Shown: piece by piece, positions 49,373 through 59,550 of the stretch
Numbering within the stretch: the first letter of the stretch is position 1
How the letters are laid out: each line of letters opens with the position of its first letter
Origin: Calcarisporiella thermophila CBS 279.70
Lineage: Eukaryota; Calcarisporiellomycota
Direction of reading: 5' to 3'
NCBI RefSeq assembly: GCF_041956535.1
Contig: NW_027192194.1
Location: 1,271,531-1,335,530 of the forward strand
DNA: 64,000 nt
Translations under genes and position numbers: made by a program
Notes under the pieces: model-generated
Database searches by the model: none
Seen by the model: the letters and a program-made list of their open reading frames with translations, nothing else
What the model was told of the DNA's origin: nothing

Positions 49373-50365
49373 ATGCTGATATCGCCTGCACATATAGTCA
49401 TAAATGTGCTTTCTGCGCTTGGTGGCCTCTTGATGATGATGATTGTCGTCTGGTTCCGATTTACCCAGCCTGATATTGCAAAAACAATGTCCTTTAGGCT
49501 CTCATTTTGGATTGGATTCGTAGATATGCTCTGGCGCACTGAGTATATCCTTGAGTACTCTGATGAAATCACTCATCCTCTCGCAGGACAACACCACTGG
49601 TTCATTCGTTTGCTCGCATTTGCGCGGGTTTTCCTTAGGGTGTGGGGTGTGCTGTTAGTTTTCTGTGTAGCATTTGACTTGCATCTCTCTTTTATACGTC
49701 AACGCCCTGCTACAAGAAGGCTTCAGCGCTTTTATACTCCTATCTCATTCCTGATCGCATTTTGTGTTAATATTCCATGGCTAGTTGAGAGGAGGTTGGA
49801 TTATATAACAAAGTGGGAAACAATTGTTCCTGGTTGGGATCGACAGGAATCCTATTTAATCATGACCTTTGGAGTGACGATTTGGATCGTAATCACTATT
49901 TTATATTCAACAGTAGTAGTAGTTATGGTGCTCTTACGAGTTTTAACCGAGTCAAGGAAATTGAGGAAGGTGCAAAACGTAACAGAAGACTTACGGATGA
50001 GAGAACATCAGCTAATAACATCTGTCCTGCGGGTTTTGCTATACCCAGTGGTGTTGATTATCACTCAGCCAACTGGCGTAATTCTTGATTGGATTTTCAT
50101 CACAACCACAGATTCTGATTCTCCTTCACTTAAAACCCTTGTCGACATTGATGCAGTACTCTTAGGTCTTATCGGGATCCTCAACTTGATTGTCTTTCTT
50201 CTTAATCCTGCATTGCATCGTGGATTGGAGCTAGTCCCATGGCTCAACAAACGATGGCCATTCAAACCCGATCCTAGGAACATCGAATACTATCCAAATA
50301 CTTCACCAAATAAACCACCATTGATATCTAATCCCGATGATCTCTCAGGAGAGGAGCAAGAATAA
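49373..50365 (+). CDS. Seven-helix receptor-like membrane protein, copy 2
   Basis: Intronless, 330 residues, seven hydrophobic helices. It is clearly paralogous to the protein at 30883-31950 over the whole membrane region. Shared blocks include LSFWIGFVDMLWRTEYILEY, AGQHHWFIRLLAFARVF, PISFLIAFCVNIPWL, KWETIVPGWDR and LLYPVVLIITQPTGVILDW. The C-terminal tail is shorter and unrelated in sequence (NIEYYPNTSPNKPPL). It resembles Git3/cAMP-receptor-like GPCRs. It probably senses an extracellular cue, with an unknown ligand. Its codons are more AT-rich than those of copy 1, in line with the surrounding DNA. Confidence 0.8.
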   Translation: MLISPAHIVINVLSALGGLLMMMIVVWFRFTQPDIAKTMSFRLSFWIGFVDMLWRTEYILEYSDEITHPLAGQHHWFIRLLAFARVFLRVWGVLLVFCVAFDLHLSFIRQRPATRRLQRFYTPISFLIAFCVNIPWLVERRLDYITKWETIVPGWDRQESYLIMTFGVTIWIVITILYSTVVVVMVLLRVLTESRKLRKVQNVTEDLRMREHQLITSVLRVLLYPVVLIITQPTGVILDWIFITTTDSDSPSLKTLVDIDAVLLGLIGILNLIVFLLNPALHRGLELVPWLNKRWPFKPDPRNIEYYPNTSPNKPPLISNPDDLSGEEQE

Positions 50366-51017
50366 TCACCATTCTCAGCTGTTCGTTAGAATAGAAACAA
50401 GGATATCTTAATCTTATACGCGTGGAGCAGAGTGGCAGCAAACACACGATTCACAATAAGAAGCAATCACAAGAGTTCACTTGTATTAAAACTATCACTT
50501 GCTGCATCAGGCATTTAAACGTCTAATGCAGCGAATAATTGTGCTATATATTTAATTTTACAAAACTTGTTTTATGATTGATTTGCCACGCATTTTTAAT
50601 TTATATTTTCATTGCTCACCTGTAAGCTTGTATCTCTCCACAATAAAATAGACTTAGATTGCTAATTTCAGGTTAATTCATTTTGCCTAAATATACCACT
50701 AGTCTTCATACGCAAAAAAGCTGTTAAAATTGAAAGAGAGAGTTTTGATAAAGTTTGTGGGAGATAATGTAACCTAGGTTCATTAAACTCAAGTAATAGA
50801 GAGGAAAGTTTTAAAATTTCTACAATTTTTATGTGTGTCTATTTCGCTAAGGATCTTTATTGAGAAAATCCTTATGCCAATCCAAATCCCGTGAAAAAGT
50901 AAGGAAGAAAATATTGGGAACCATAGTAAAATGAAAAAAAAAAAGATAAAAGAAATATATACGGCGAAGAGTAATAAACACAAGCGAAAGTCCAGGGATT
51001 TTATTTTATTTTTTTGT
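50366..51017. other. AT-rich intergenic region, convergent 3' ends
   Basis: Between receptor copy 2 and the CCCH zinc-finger gene. Nothing coding recognised; open frames near 50789-51113 are antisense or out of frame to the zinc-finger exon. Confidence 0.4.
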
Positions 51018-52204
51018 TTATGCTGTTTCCGTTGGATGCAAATAGATACACCGATCTCCCCAAACGCAGTTTGGATAATATCTGTTGAAATGGCAAGTAA
51101 AATAATTAGATAGTGAATATTTAATGGTTTGAAAGGATGTGAATTGCTTACCTGCAAGGCTTCGATGGGTGAATAAACTTACAGTTTTTATTTGTACAGC
51201 GAGGGAAAAATCGGCATCGCTGCAGCTTGACTTTACTTTGTAGAGGGATAGATTGCGGCTTGGGTGGATCTTTGTTAGATATTGATCATATTAGATTAGT
51301 TGAAAAGGAAAGTCTCAAAGGCGTTACGCTTACCAGCTGTAGCAAATACTGGAACGAAAACAGGCGCGTTCACATTCAGTGGAGCACCTCTATACGCAGA
51401 TGAATCTGTATTGTATTCTATCACAGAGACCACATTATCAGTACTTCTTTCTTCATCCTCCTGAGTTTTAACTTCATCATCGTCTTCGGCGCTAGCTCCT
51501 TCACCGGTTTCTTCAGACGCCGTTTCTTCCTCAGACCCCTTAGAGAATTCTACATGTACTTCTGGGACTAGAGTTGGGGTTGAAGTTTGTTGATTCCCTG
51601 GTTCCTCTACATTTTCCCTTGACTTTTCAAACGTCTCTTCAGTTTCCATTATATTCTGCTTTGTTACAAACTCCCCCACTTTTTCTTCACTTGCTATTTC
51701 CACCAATTCATCTTTATCCTCGAAAGCAACCTCCTCAGTTTCCTCAGAAGCTGCTTTACCCTGGTCCTCAACCGCCACCTCTTCTAGTTCTTTCTCAACA
51801 GATTCTTTGGTTTTCTCTAATAAGCCCTCTTCATTCTCCGCCATTATCACGTCAGAGATTTTGGTACTATTGAGTTCCTTAGCTTCTTGGTTATCAGGGG
51901 TATTTTCACACACTATTGCCTCCGAGGTATGCTCTAAATCGGACTCCATTTCCTCCACTGCTCCTTTCTCCTTCACGTCGGAATTTTTAGTTAAATTTTC
52001 TGCTTCATTTACTGAACTATTCTCTTTATCTTTTTCGTTCAATCTCTCTTGCTTAGTTGACGATTCTTAACACGAAAAATTACTTAAAGCGTATAATAAA
52101 TAGAAAAAGATTTACTTACGAATTGATTTCAAATAAACTATGGCTACGAGCGCACCTACTGCTGCCACCACTGCTGCTGAGTACGGCTTTGACAACGTCA
52201 ACAT
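51018..52204 (-). CDS. Membrane-anchored acidic protein with two C-terminal Nab2-type CCCH zinc fingers
   Basis: Four exons (52204-52120, 52065-51334, 51269-51152, 51081-51018) join in frame to 332 residues. Exon 1 encodes a single hydrophobic helix (about residues 9-25, AAVVAAVGALVAIVYL) with a short N-terminus, like a signal anchor. Residues 30-250 are strongly acidic (Glu-rich, e.g. EETEEVAFEDKDE) and probably disordered. Then come a conserved-looking APLNVNAPVFVPVF and two CCCH fingers with Nab2/ZC3H14 spacing: C291-x5-C297-x4-C302-x3-H306 and C311-x5-C317-x5-C323-x3-H327. The protein ends five residues later. Fingers of this type bind polyadenosine RNA in known proteins. Two of the three introns end in AAG. 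The architecture suggests an RNA-binding protein tethered to a membrane (ER or mitochondrial outer membrane); this is inference. Confidence 0.72.
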
Positions 52205-52574
52205 TTTGTGTTTGGACCCACTGAATAAAGAATTTTTAGGGATGATAAATGAATGAGAAAAAAATGTATAAAAAAGAAAGCTATATATGTTTTTTAAGAC
52301 TTATGGAGAGGGATGAGTATTAAAGATAGAATAGGAGAGGAATTACACTTCTATTGTACTCTAAATTCTGCCTTTTTCTTCACTTTTGCTTTACTAGAAC
52401 AACACAAAAGAATGAAAACAATTGCAGTTTATTGACTTCTTTCTCGAAACCAGCCAATAAAGACCCGAGTAAATATCCTACAATGTCATGATTATAGATA
52501 TGTATGACTGCGTAGATTTATTTACACTTACTATTGAAGCTCCCAGGATCTAGAGCCATCCTTTTCCATCAACT
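52205..52574. promoter_or_regulatory. Divergent promoter
   Basis: 370 AT-rich bases between the CCCH protein gene (minus) and the mitoribosomal-like gene (plus). No distinct element recognised. Confidence 0.4.
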
Positions 52575-53342
52575 ATGTTATCTCGAAACATCTCGTCAAC
52601 ATATAATAACATCCGATTAGTATCAAGACCATTCCTGGTTTCTCGATCATTTTTCAATTCAACCCAATGCAATGCTGAATCGAATCGTGGTTTTATCGAT
52701 GCCCGTCGTGAATATAAAGAAAAGATGAGTGCTCTACGCACGAAGTATGCAAAGGAGGTCCATAAACAAAACGTGGAAAAGCAATTGATGCAGGAGTCGA
52801 AAAGAATCAAAGAACAAGAGCGTGCACAACAGTTGCGTCAGGAGCGGAAGAAGGAGTTGGAGCGAGAAATTATAGCGGAACAGCGTCTGCAAGATGAGCT
52901 GGAAAAGCGAGCCGAACTTGAAAATGTTATTGCACACCGTCACACCGCAAAGGCTGAAAAAATGGAAACGATCGATCAGCGTGCACAACTTCGCGCCGCT
53001 AATCGTCGATCTCGCTTGGAAAGACTCTCACAACATCGGCTCAATCAATTAATGAAATTATATCATAACACGGAGGAATTTGTAACACCATCTAATCTCG
53101 AAGAGAAGCTTGATGCATTTATGCGAAGCCCTCGAGTGCCATTCAGAGAAACACTGGATGATATGATTTCGCAACAACAAGGAGCAGCGCAGCGAGACAA
53201 ACTTGTCCGAAGCAGAATGGAGCAGTTGAGAGAAGTGCTGGACGGAACCGTTATGGGCGGAAAGCTTGGAGTGGATGGAATAATAGACTGGCAAGTGAAG
53301 GAGGATGAAAAAGAAAGCTCAAAGAGGGCCGATAACCACTAG
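52575..53342 (+). CDS. Probable mitochondrial small-subunit ribosomal protein (mS26/Pet123-like)
   Basis: Intronless, 255 residues. The first 30 residues are rich in Arg/Ser and hydrophobic residues without acids (LSRNISSTYNNIRLVSRPF), typical of a mitochondrial presequence. A long charged coiled-coil follows, beginning YKEKMSALRTKYAKEVHKQNV and continuing to about residue 165. A C-terminal part has FVTPSNLEEKLDAFMRSP. Presequence, basic coiled-coil and the VTPSNLEEKLD segment fit the mS26 family (yeast Pet123), which sits on the small mitoribosomal subunit. I infer this from layout and remembered family features, so another mitochondrial coiled-coil protein cannot be excluded. Confidence 0.6.
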   Translation: MLSRNISSTYNNIRLVSRPFLVSRSFFNSTQCNAESNRGFIDARREYKEKMSALRTKYAKEVHKQNVEKQLMQESKRIKEQERAQQLRQERKKELEREIIAEQRLQDELEKRAELENVIAHRHTAKAEKMETIDQRAQLRAANRRSRLERLSQHRLNQLMKLYHNTEEFVTPSNLEEKLDAFMRSPRVPFRETLDDMISQQQGAAQRDKLVRSRMEQLREVLDGTVMGGKLGVDGIIDWQVKEDEKESSKRADNH

Positions 53343-53654
53343 GACAATAATAGGAATACCGATTGTAAAAAATAAACCATTTCATTTTATATTACTTCTT
53401 ACTTTGCTGATCAAGTTTGAGTTTTATATGATAAAAATATTAAAAGCCTAAGCTGTCCAGAAATACACTATGTTTCTTGTAACATTTTCCGAGCATCAGT
53501 AGCTATATAGTAATATAGGATGCTAATCCATTTACTGTATATTTGTATATGATAACGTATGATTGTAAATTCTACATACTAGATAATATATAATAATACA
53601 CAGCTATTGATAATGTGTTGAAATAATGGAAATGCATAAGTATGTTGAACTCAT
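53343..53654. other. Intergenic, convergent 3' ends
   Basis: Very AT-rich spacer with TATA/TAATA strings. No gene seen. Confidence 0.5.
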
Positions 53655-54497
53655 CTATTCACTAGCCTTTGCCTCAGCTTTGGGTTTCGCTTCAGCAGCT
53701 TTGGCACTTGTAGTAGCGGTTTTAGGCTTTGCAGCCTTTGCCTTCGACTTAGTCTTTGGCTTGACACCCTTAGCTTTCGCTTTCTTTGCCCCGGCGAGTT
53801 GAGCGGCCCCGACTGCCTTTTCGGATTTTGCGCCAGCGCTACCGGCAGGTGCGGTCTTCTCCTCAACCATCTTGACGGCATCCTTTCCAAAGTCGAAAGC
53901 CATTTGGATAATTTGGCCAATTCCATCACCGAGTCTAGTGCCCACTTCAGTTGCCTGGGCGTCGCTCACATTGCCCTGCTCCTTTGCAACCTTCTTGGCA
54001 ACCTCCACACCTAATTTACGCGCATCTTCTATACTGCTTGTGGGAGTCAAAAGGGATTGGGCGTCTTTCGCGTTGCCTTTCAAGGTAGTTTCAGCGGTCT
54101 TTCCCAGGTTTCCTCCTGCTTTATTGCCCAAATCTTTCCCAATTTCGCTGCCGACTTTCTGCCCATACTCTTCGCTTACACCAACTGCCTTTGCAACCAA
54201 TTTACCAAACATACCTCCTCCGTTAGAGCCAATTAGGGATCCAACCGTGGGGCCGAGTTGGCCAACAAGATCTAAGATGCCATTGTCTCCGCCCCCATTT
54301 TTATTATTGGAACCCGTCGCGGCATTCAGGAGACCTTGCAAACCTTGTCTTTTCTCAAGTTCATGAACTTCCGAGATTCCGACTGCCTGGTTAATGTCCA
54401 CCGCGCTCACTCCTTTACTGGTTGGAACTGCGCTCACTCCAGATACGAGATAAAGACTTCCCACGATAGCAAAACAATAAGGAATGACTTTGACCAT
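53655..54497 (-). CDS. Secreted protein with a histone-H1-like Lys/Ala-rich tail
   Basis: Intronless, 280 residues. It has a clear signal peptide (MVKVIPYCFAIVGSLYLVSG). A dibasic site (HELEKRQGLQG, about residue 51) looks like a Kex2 processing point, leaving a mature chain from about residue 52. A Gly/Leu/Val-rich middle follows, with helical repeats (VGSEIGKDLGNKAGGNLGK). The last 70 residues are almost entirely Lys, Ala, Pro, Thr and Ser (AKAKGVKPKTKSKAKAAKP), like the tail of histone H1. I recognise no family. Possible roles are binding polyanions such as cell wall, extracellular DNA or microbial surfaces; this is inference from composition only. Confidence 0.7.
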   Translation of the reverse strand: MVKVIPYCFAIVGSLYLVSGVSAVPTSKGVSAVDINQAVGISEVHELEKRQGLQGLLNAATGSNNKNGGGDNGILDLVGQLGPTVGSLIGSNGGGMFGKLVAKAVGVSEEYGQKVGSEIGKDLGNKAGGNLGKTAETTLKGNAKDAQSLLTPTSSIEDARKLGVEVAKKVAKEQGNVSDAQATEVGTRLGDGIGQIIQMAFDFGKDAVKMVEEKTAPAGSAGAKSEKAVGAAQLAGAKKAKAKGVKPKTKSKAKAAKPKTATTSAKAAEAKPKAEAKASE

Positions 54498-56594
54498 ATT
54501 GAAGACAAATATAAGTTGAGATATACAAAAAGAATTTGAAATATGCTGATGTTGGAGAAAGACATCGAGAGAAAACAGGGCTTCTTTTATATTATCTAAA
54601 GTATAAAACTTCTATTCCAAATTAAGGAACTTTTCGGATAGGATTTTTCGGCCCCTGCGTTTGTTGCGTAGAAAAAGCTCAGGGTATCCCTCAACTCAGG
54701 TTTAACGAAGCTGTTTAAAATCCAAGAGTGCGAGGTGAAAACGATCACATTGTGGGAAGCAGAATAAGCTCGAATCTTATTAATAACATATTTTAAGTAT
54801 TTTTGTATTAAATATTGACATCTAAGGTAAACAAGTTTCCAGGCTTTTGGTACTTGAAGTGTCAGTAAAGAGAAACTCTTCTGAATGTTTCATTAACTTA
54901 TAGTATAACTAAGTGGTAATATGAACAGAGAATGCATTAGTTAGTTCACTTAAACCTGTCAGTTTGTAAAACTATATGGCGAACTTAGGAAATGAGGGAA
55001 AAAAATTTATTTCATTAATACAATATAATAGTCAGGATTTTGTTCACTATTCTTTTGATATGTGGAGACCAAATCTATAGTGATTAAGCATGGGTCATCT
55101 TATGTGCAAATTTAGTTAAATTCTTTTGCACCCTTTCCTATTTTACATGATCATAGACAGTGATAGCGCACGGTCCACCTTTTGATCCATGAAAATCCGA
55201 GAAATTTGGTAATTTGCGGATACGCGATTGCACGTTCAGATTCATAAATTAGTATCCCTAATAGCTTAGGTTAACACAAAAAACTTAGAGACCCATTATG
55301 AAATTATAATTCAAAAGGAGGAATGCACCCGATAGTTTATTCATCGCTTCATATAGAAAATGACGGTTGAACTCATTGATATGCGATTCATTCCGCTTGA
55401 ACCCGCTGTCGGAATACAACTTGAGTTGAATACTACTTCCATATCTCTAGGACTCTTGCCAAACTTTTACTATTTTATATGGTCAAAATAGCAAATACCC
55501 TATGCTAAGAGTCAGCTAATCCTGAACAAAAATTACAGTGCAACCCCACTTTATGCGCACTATAAAACATGAACTTCTCTCGTCAAAATGTTTTGTCAGG
55601 GTCTCATTGGGGGAATATTGAGCTTTAGTATACCGATATTTTTAATACCATTTGAAAAAAAGTTGGCCTTTCTATTTTAGCAGGTAGGACTGGTGGGATA
55701 AATACGATAAGTGTCTAAATGCAAGACAAGTAAAATAACGCGCATAGTGATTCTAAGGGATATATTCGTCTTTTTAGCAGGTTCAAACGCATATGCGACT
55801 CGGAACATGACATCTCCTCGCAAAGCCTACTAAAAAAAGCAAATTCAAATCCTGTATATAATACAAGCGAGCCCTTAATAGTGCTAGTGATATAAAGTGT
55901 ATCGTCCCTACCGACTCATCCAGTAGTTAGAGGGACCAATAGATCAACTTCATATTTATTCATCTTTGTGATATTTTTCAGTACTCCTTCTAAAGACTAT
56001 ACGAGAAATTTGGTCAAATTTTCTGGATTTCACCTACTCTGAAGTTAATCAAGTACAATACAAGGAGTGGTATTTTTAGGAGCGAGGAAAGTTCAAGAAT
56101 ATTTCAAAATATTTGTGGATTACTATGCCTAACTATAAAACAATCCATGGGAGAGGGTGGTAGGAGGGTGGCTGAGTTATTTTTAGGGTCACAGAAGAGC
56201 TTTCAAGTTTGTTTTGGCACGTGTGGGTCTCCAAGCCAAAAATGGTGACTATTAAATTACTTGTATTTTTGAATGTAAAGTATATAGTCCAAAAAACAGG
56301 TCCTATGCATCCAAAACTCTTGTCAATTGAATGCATATATCTACCTAAGATTTCTGAAACACCATAAATCGGTGGCTTTAGGCACATGTGCTAATCATCC
56401 TCTAATGCAGTAAATTAACAGGGGGCTTTGCAGGTTTCTAAATGGTTGGCTGGAAAACAACTTTCGATGCATAATATGTTACTACGTCGTATGTTATTTA
56501 TATCCTAGTTAGAATTTCTATATTCTTGCTATAAATAAAGTCCATCCACAATATTTAAAAATTTAGCACTTTTTAGCAGACTCTTAAAGACAAT
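54498..56594. other. Long AT-rich intergenic region
   Basis: About 2.1 kb with no supported gene. At 55536 a string beginning CAGTGCAACCCCACTTTATG after TA resembles a pogo/Tigger transposon end, but no inverted partner was found by eye. Confidence 0.4.
56530..56538 (+). promoter_or_regulatory. TATA box of the amine-oxidase-like gene
   Basis: TATAAATAA, 65 bases upstream of the ATG at 56595, at the distance expected for a fungal TATA-driven promoter. Confidence 0.5.
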
Positions 56595-58232
56595 ATGAAA
56601 ATCAACCTAGTCTTGTCATTGTTGCTCTTAATCTGGATATCTTGCGTGTTGGCACACAAGGGAAATACTGAGAAGAAACTGAAGATATATTTCGATGATA
56701 TCAAGGGACCAACACAAGAACAATTGGACAACATTGCAATAAAGGCGTTTAAAGATCGTAGGGTGAAGAAGTATCTTAAAAATAACCGCTATAGGCTTCT
56801 CTCCGTCGAAATTGTTAATGAAGAAAATGAAGAAAAGGGTGAAGAATATATTCCAAGCGAGTATTTAGCTACTGTCTACGATTACACAAACAATCGTGCC
56901 ATCTTAATAAGAGGTTCAATTAGAAATGGCAAAGTTAACTTGGTGGAAGAATCAGGATTACAACCTCATCCAAACAATGAAGAATTTGAAGAAGCGGTGG
57001 AAATATTGAGAGAGAACGGGAATTTTTCATATCCACTTCAGCATAATCTTACGAACGTGTTTTTGGATATCGTGCCAACTATCATAGGCGAATTTCCTGA
57101 TGGTCGAACGGAAAGAATCTTAGCAATGCACCTTCACTCAGAAAATCCAGAATATCCTAATGAAACTGTGGGCGTGAACATGAGCCGCAGGACCGTAGTA
57201 AGATATGGGCTGGATCATCCTCATGGATCTTGTGGAATAGCTCCAGGAATGGATAGAGGAAGTAAGGAAGGGTTGATCGGGTCAAAGCGGATTCGAGTTG
57301 TGAGAGGAAATACCAAACTATGGGAGTTCGAGGTAATTAGGCCTTCCTCTTCATCGGGTACAAAAACAAAGAGATCTGGAGTCGAGTTAAGAGGAGTGCG
57401 ATACAAAGGAAAAAAAGTCTTGTATCGAGCTCATGTGCCAATACTAAATGTCAAATACGAAAATACTTCAATCTGTGGGCCTTATCGGGACTGGCAATGG
57501 GAAGAGTCAACATTCGAAGCTTATGGAGTGGATATTGGCAGAGGAATACGCTTTTGTAGTCAACCTCCGAGAACTATTCTGGAATCCAAAAGTGACACAG
57601 GAAATTTCCGTGGAGTCGCAATATATGTTGTAGGACAACAAATTGTATTAGTTAGTCAGTTAAAAGCGGGATGGTACCGTTATATAAGTGAATGGAGACT
57701 GCACGCGAATGGAACCATCCAACCTCGGTTCGGATTTACAGCAATAAACAATCATTGCGTGTGCAACAAACATACTCATCACGTTTATTGGAGACTCGAT
57801 TTCGATATCCGTACAGCAGGAAACAACATTGTGAGAGAGTATAATGATCCGCCCATTTTTTCCAGTAAATACCACACGAAATCATATGAAATCAACAGAC
57901 TAAAAAGCGTATCCCATCGCAGGCATTGGGAGATCAGAAATGCGGCAGGCGGAGACTCGTACGCGCTGATTCCAGGATCACAAGATGGCATGGCGGATAA
58001 CGAATTTGGATATGGGGATCTATGGGTACTAAAATATCACAAAAATGAACTGGACGACGGGAGAACACTAATACAGGGGGAGGATGCAAAGGCGGATTTG
58101 AAACGATTCGTTAATGGAGAGTCAGTGTACAAGAAAGACGTAGTATTGTGGTACGCTGCGCATTTTAGTCACGTGATACATCATGAATTAGGTAGAGTAG
58201 TTGGACCCGACTTAACCCCCATCAAATGGTGA
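56595..58232 (+). CDS. Secreted copper-amine-oxidase-like protein
   Basis: Intronless, 545 residues. A signal peptide is present (MKINLVLSLLLLIWISCVLA). An N-terminal domain with a Lys/Glu-rich surface is followed by a beta-rich catalytic-like domain. Around residue 359 the segment GWYRYISEWRLHANGTI aligns with the cofactor region of copper amine oxidases (GNYDY...W.F..dGTI). The Tyr that would become topaquinone is kept (Y361), but the flanking Asn and Asp are Trp and Arg. The copper-ligand motif HTHHVYWRLDFDI (H393, H395, H396) is present, and a third His may lie in SHVIHHELGR near the end. The region expected to carry the catalytic Asp reads FEAYGVDIGRG and aligns poorly. It is a secreted copper-binding homologue whose oxidase activity is uncertain. 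Confidence 0.7.
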   Translation: MKINLVLSLLLLIWISCVLAHKGNTEKKLKIYFDDIKGPTQEQLDNIAIKAFKDRRVKKYLKNNRYRLLSVEIVNEENEEKGEEYIPSEYLATVYDYTNNRAILIRGSIRNGKVNLVEESGLQPHPNNEEFEEAVEILRENGNFSYPLQHNLTNVFLDIVPTIIGEFPDGRTERILAMHLHSENPEYPNETVGVNMSRRTVVRYGLDHPHGSCGIAPGMDRGSKEGLIGSKRIRVVRGNTKLWEFEVIRPSSSSGTKTKRSGVELRGVRYKGKKVLYRAHVPILNVKYENTSICGPYRDWQWEESTFEAYGVDIGRGIRFCSQPPRTILESKSDTGNFRGVAIYVVGQQIVLVSQLKAGWYRYISEWRLHANGTIQPRFGFTAINNHCVCNKHTHHVYWRLDFDIRTAGNNIVREYNDPPIFSSKYHTKSYEINRLKSVSHRRHWEIRNAAGGDSYALIPGSQDGMADNEFGYGDLWVLKYHKNELDDGRTLIQGEDAKADLKRFVNGESVYKKDVVLWYAAHFSHVIHHELGRVVGPDLTPIKW

Positions 58233-59550
58233 ACTATTCCTTCACTAGCATCAGAATATTAAATCAGAGTAAATTTTATTCTTACCATTAATTTATTATT
58301 ACGAATAAGTAAAATATAGTAGTAGTATCTTATAGTGCTATGCAAAAGGTTATTATGTTTGCTAAGCGAATAGTTTTAATAAAAAAATAAATACATGTGA
58401 TTTAAATAATGGGTTTCAATCATGGGTAAAATTTCCTTAGAGGAAAGGGCAAAAATAAACGCAAAGTGTAGACGAAAGAATTGGGCAAACATTCGAAAGC
58501 TTAAAGATTTTCGTGTATTAATATTTTTGCATTCGTTTAATTTATGTTAGGATATAATCATATTTACCACTATTATTCCAACCATCCTAAAGCTATCATC
58601 ATTTTCAATCTATATGTCTTCATTCACATATGCTATGACATTAGTGCATTTAATTTTCATATTTGATATGTATATTATATAGTTAAATTAAAAGAACAAT
58701 TAAAATATCACGATTTAATATGATAATCCACTCCTATCCTTAGAATGAGACGAATTGGAATGGACCTTCCCAATATATACTGCAGGGATCAATTTTGAAA
58801 ATCACCCTTACAATAAATGCTTTAATAGCTAATAGAAATATTTCACATCGTATACTGATCAAATGGAGCTTAAATTCAAAAGCTTGTTTTTTATACTATT
58901 CCGCAATTCAGCATGGTGAGGCATACAGCTATAAAAGGCTGTAACAAGTATATACATGTATTGCCCATACCATCGCGAGATTTGCATTAACCAGCGTGGT
59001 ACTGGATTATGGATTTGCGATGATACAGAAAACTCATGTTTTGGTGGTATAACCAAAGTCAATGTATTTAAATTGTCGGGTTGTACTTGAGCTTTTAATA
59101 AGATATAAAGTGAAGGTGATCTCAGTAATCATAAATTATTTATTTTAAAAAAGGTTGATACAATATTAGTTTTCTTGAATAATAGTACAATATATTGTAA
59201 TATTATCTATATCTATTATAGCAGTAAACTTATCAGAGTTTATGCGTTACAAAGATATTCTACAAATCAGATTTAGTTAAACTGTAATTTAGGTTACAGT
59301 AGTTGACAATTACAAAATGAAACTTCATAAATCTCAATCACATTGTCAAGTCACTTTTAAGTTTATACCAACAATAGTGTATATTCCTTTCAATCTTAAG
59401 TTCGCAAACGTTTAAAAATTTGCATAAAAAGTGTCATTTGAAGCATATAAGTCATATCTAAATATTCGAGAGCAAATCTATATTTTATTAACAATATTTT
59501 TGGTAGAATTTATAAATAAAAGTAACGCACATTTTCAGATCCTATTGATT
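58233..59550. other. AT-rich intergenic region
   Basis: No supported gene apart from the short cysteine-containing frame at 58956-59090, listed separately. Confidence 0.4.
58956..59090 (+). pseudogene. Short cysteine-rich frame, possible exon or relic of a small secreted protein
   Basis: A 44-residue frame reads MYCPYHREICINQ, then WICDDTENSCFGG, ending SGCT, with five cysteines. An upstream ATG at 58863 opens MELKFKSLFFILF, which looks like the start of a signal peptide. The two are out of frame and separated by too little sequence for a normal intron. It may be a degraded gene of the small cysteine-rich class seen nearby, or chance. Confidence 0.25.

Noticed and set aside
55536-55570. String after TA resembling a pogo/Tigger terminal repeat.
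   Set aside because: No inverted partner or transposase found nearby by eye; left as a note only.
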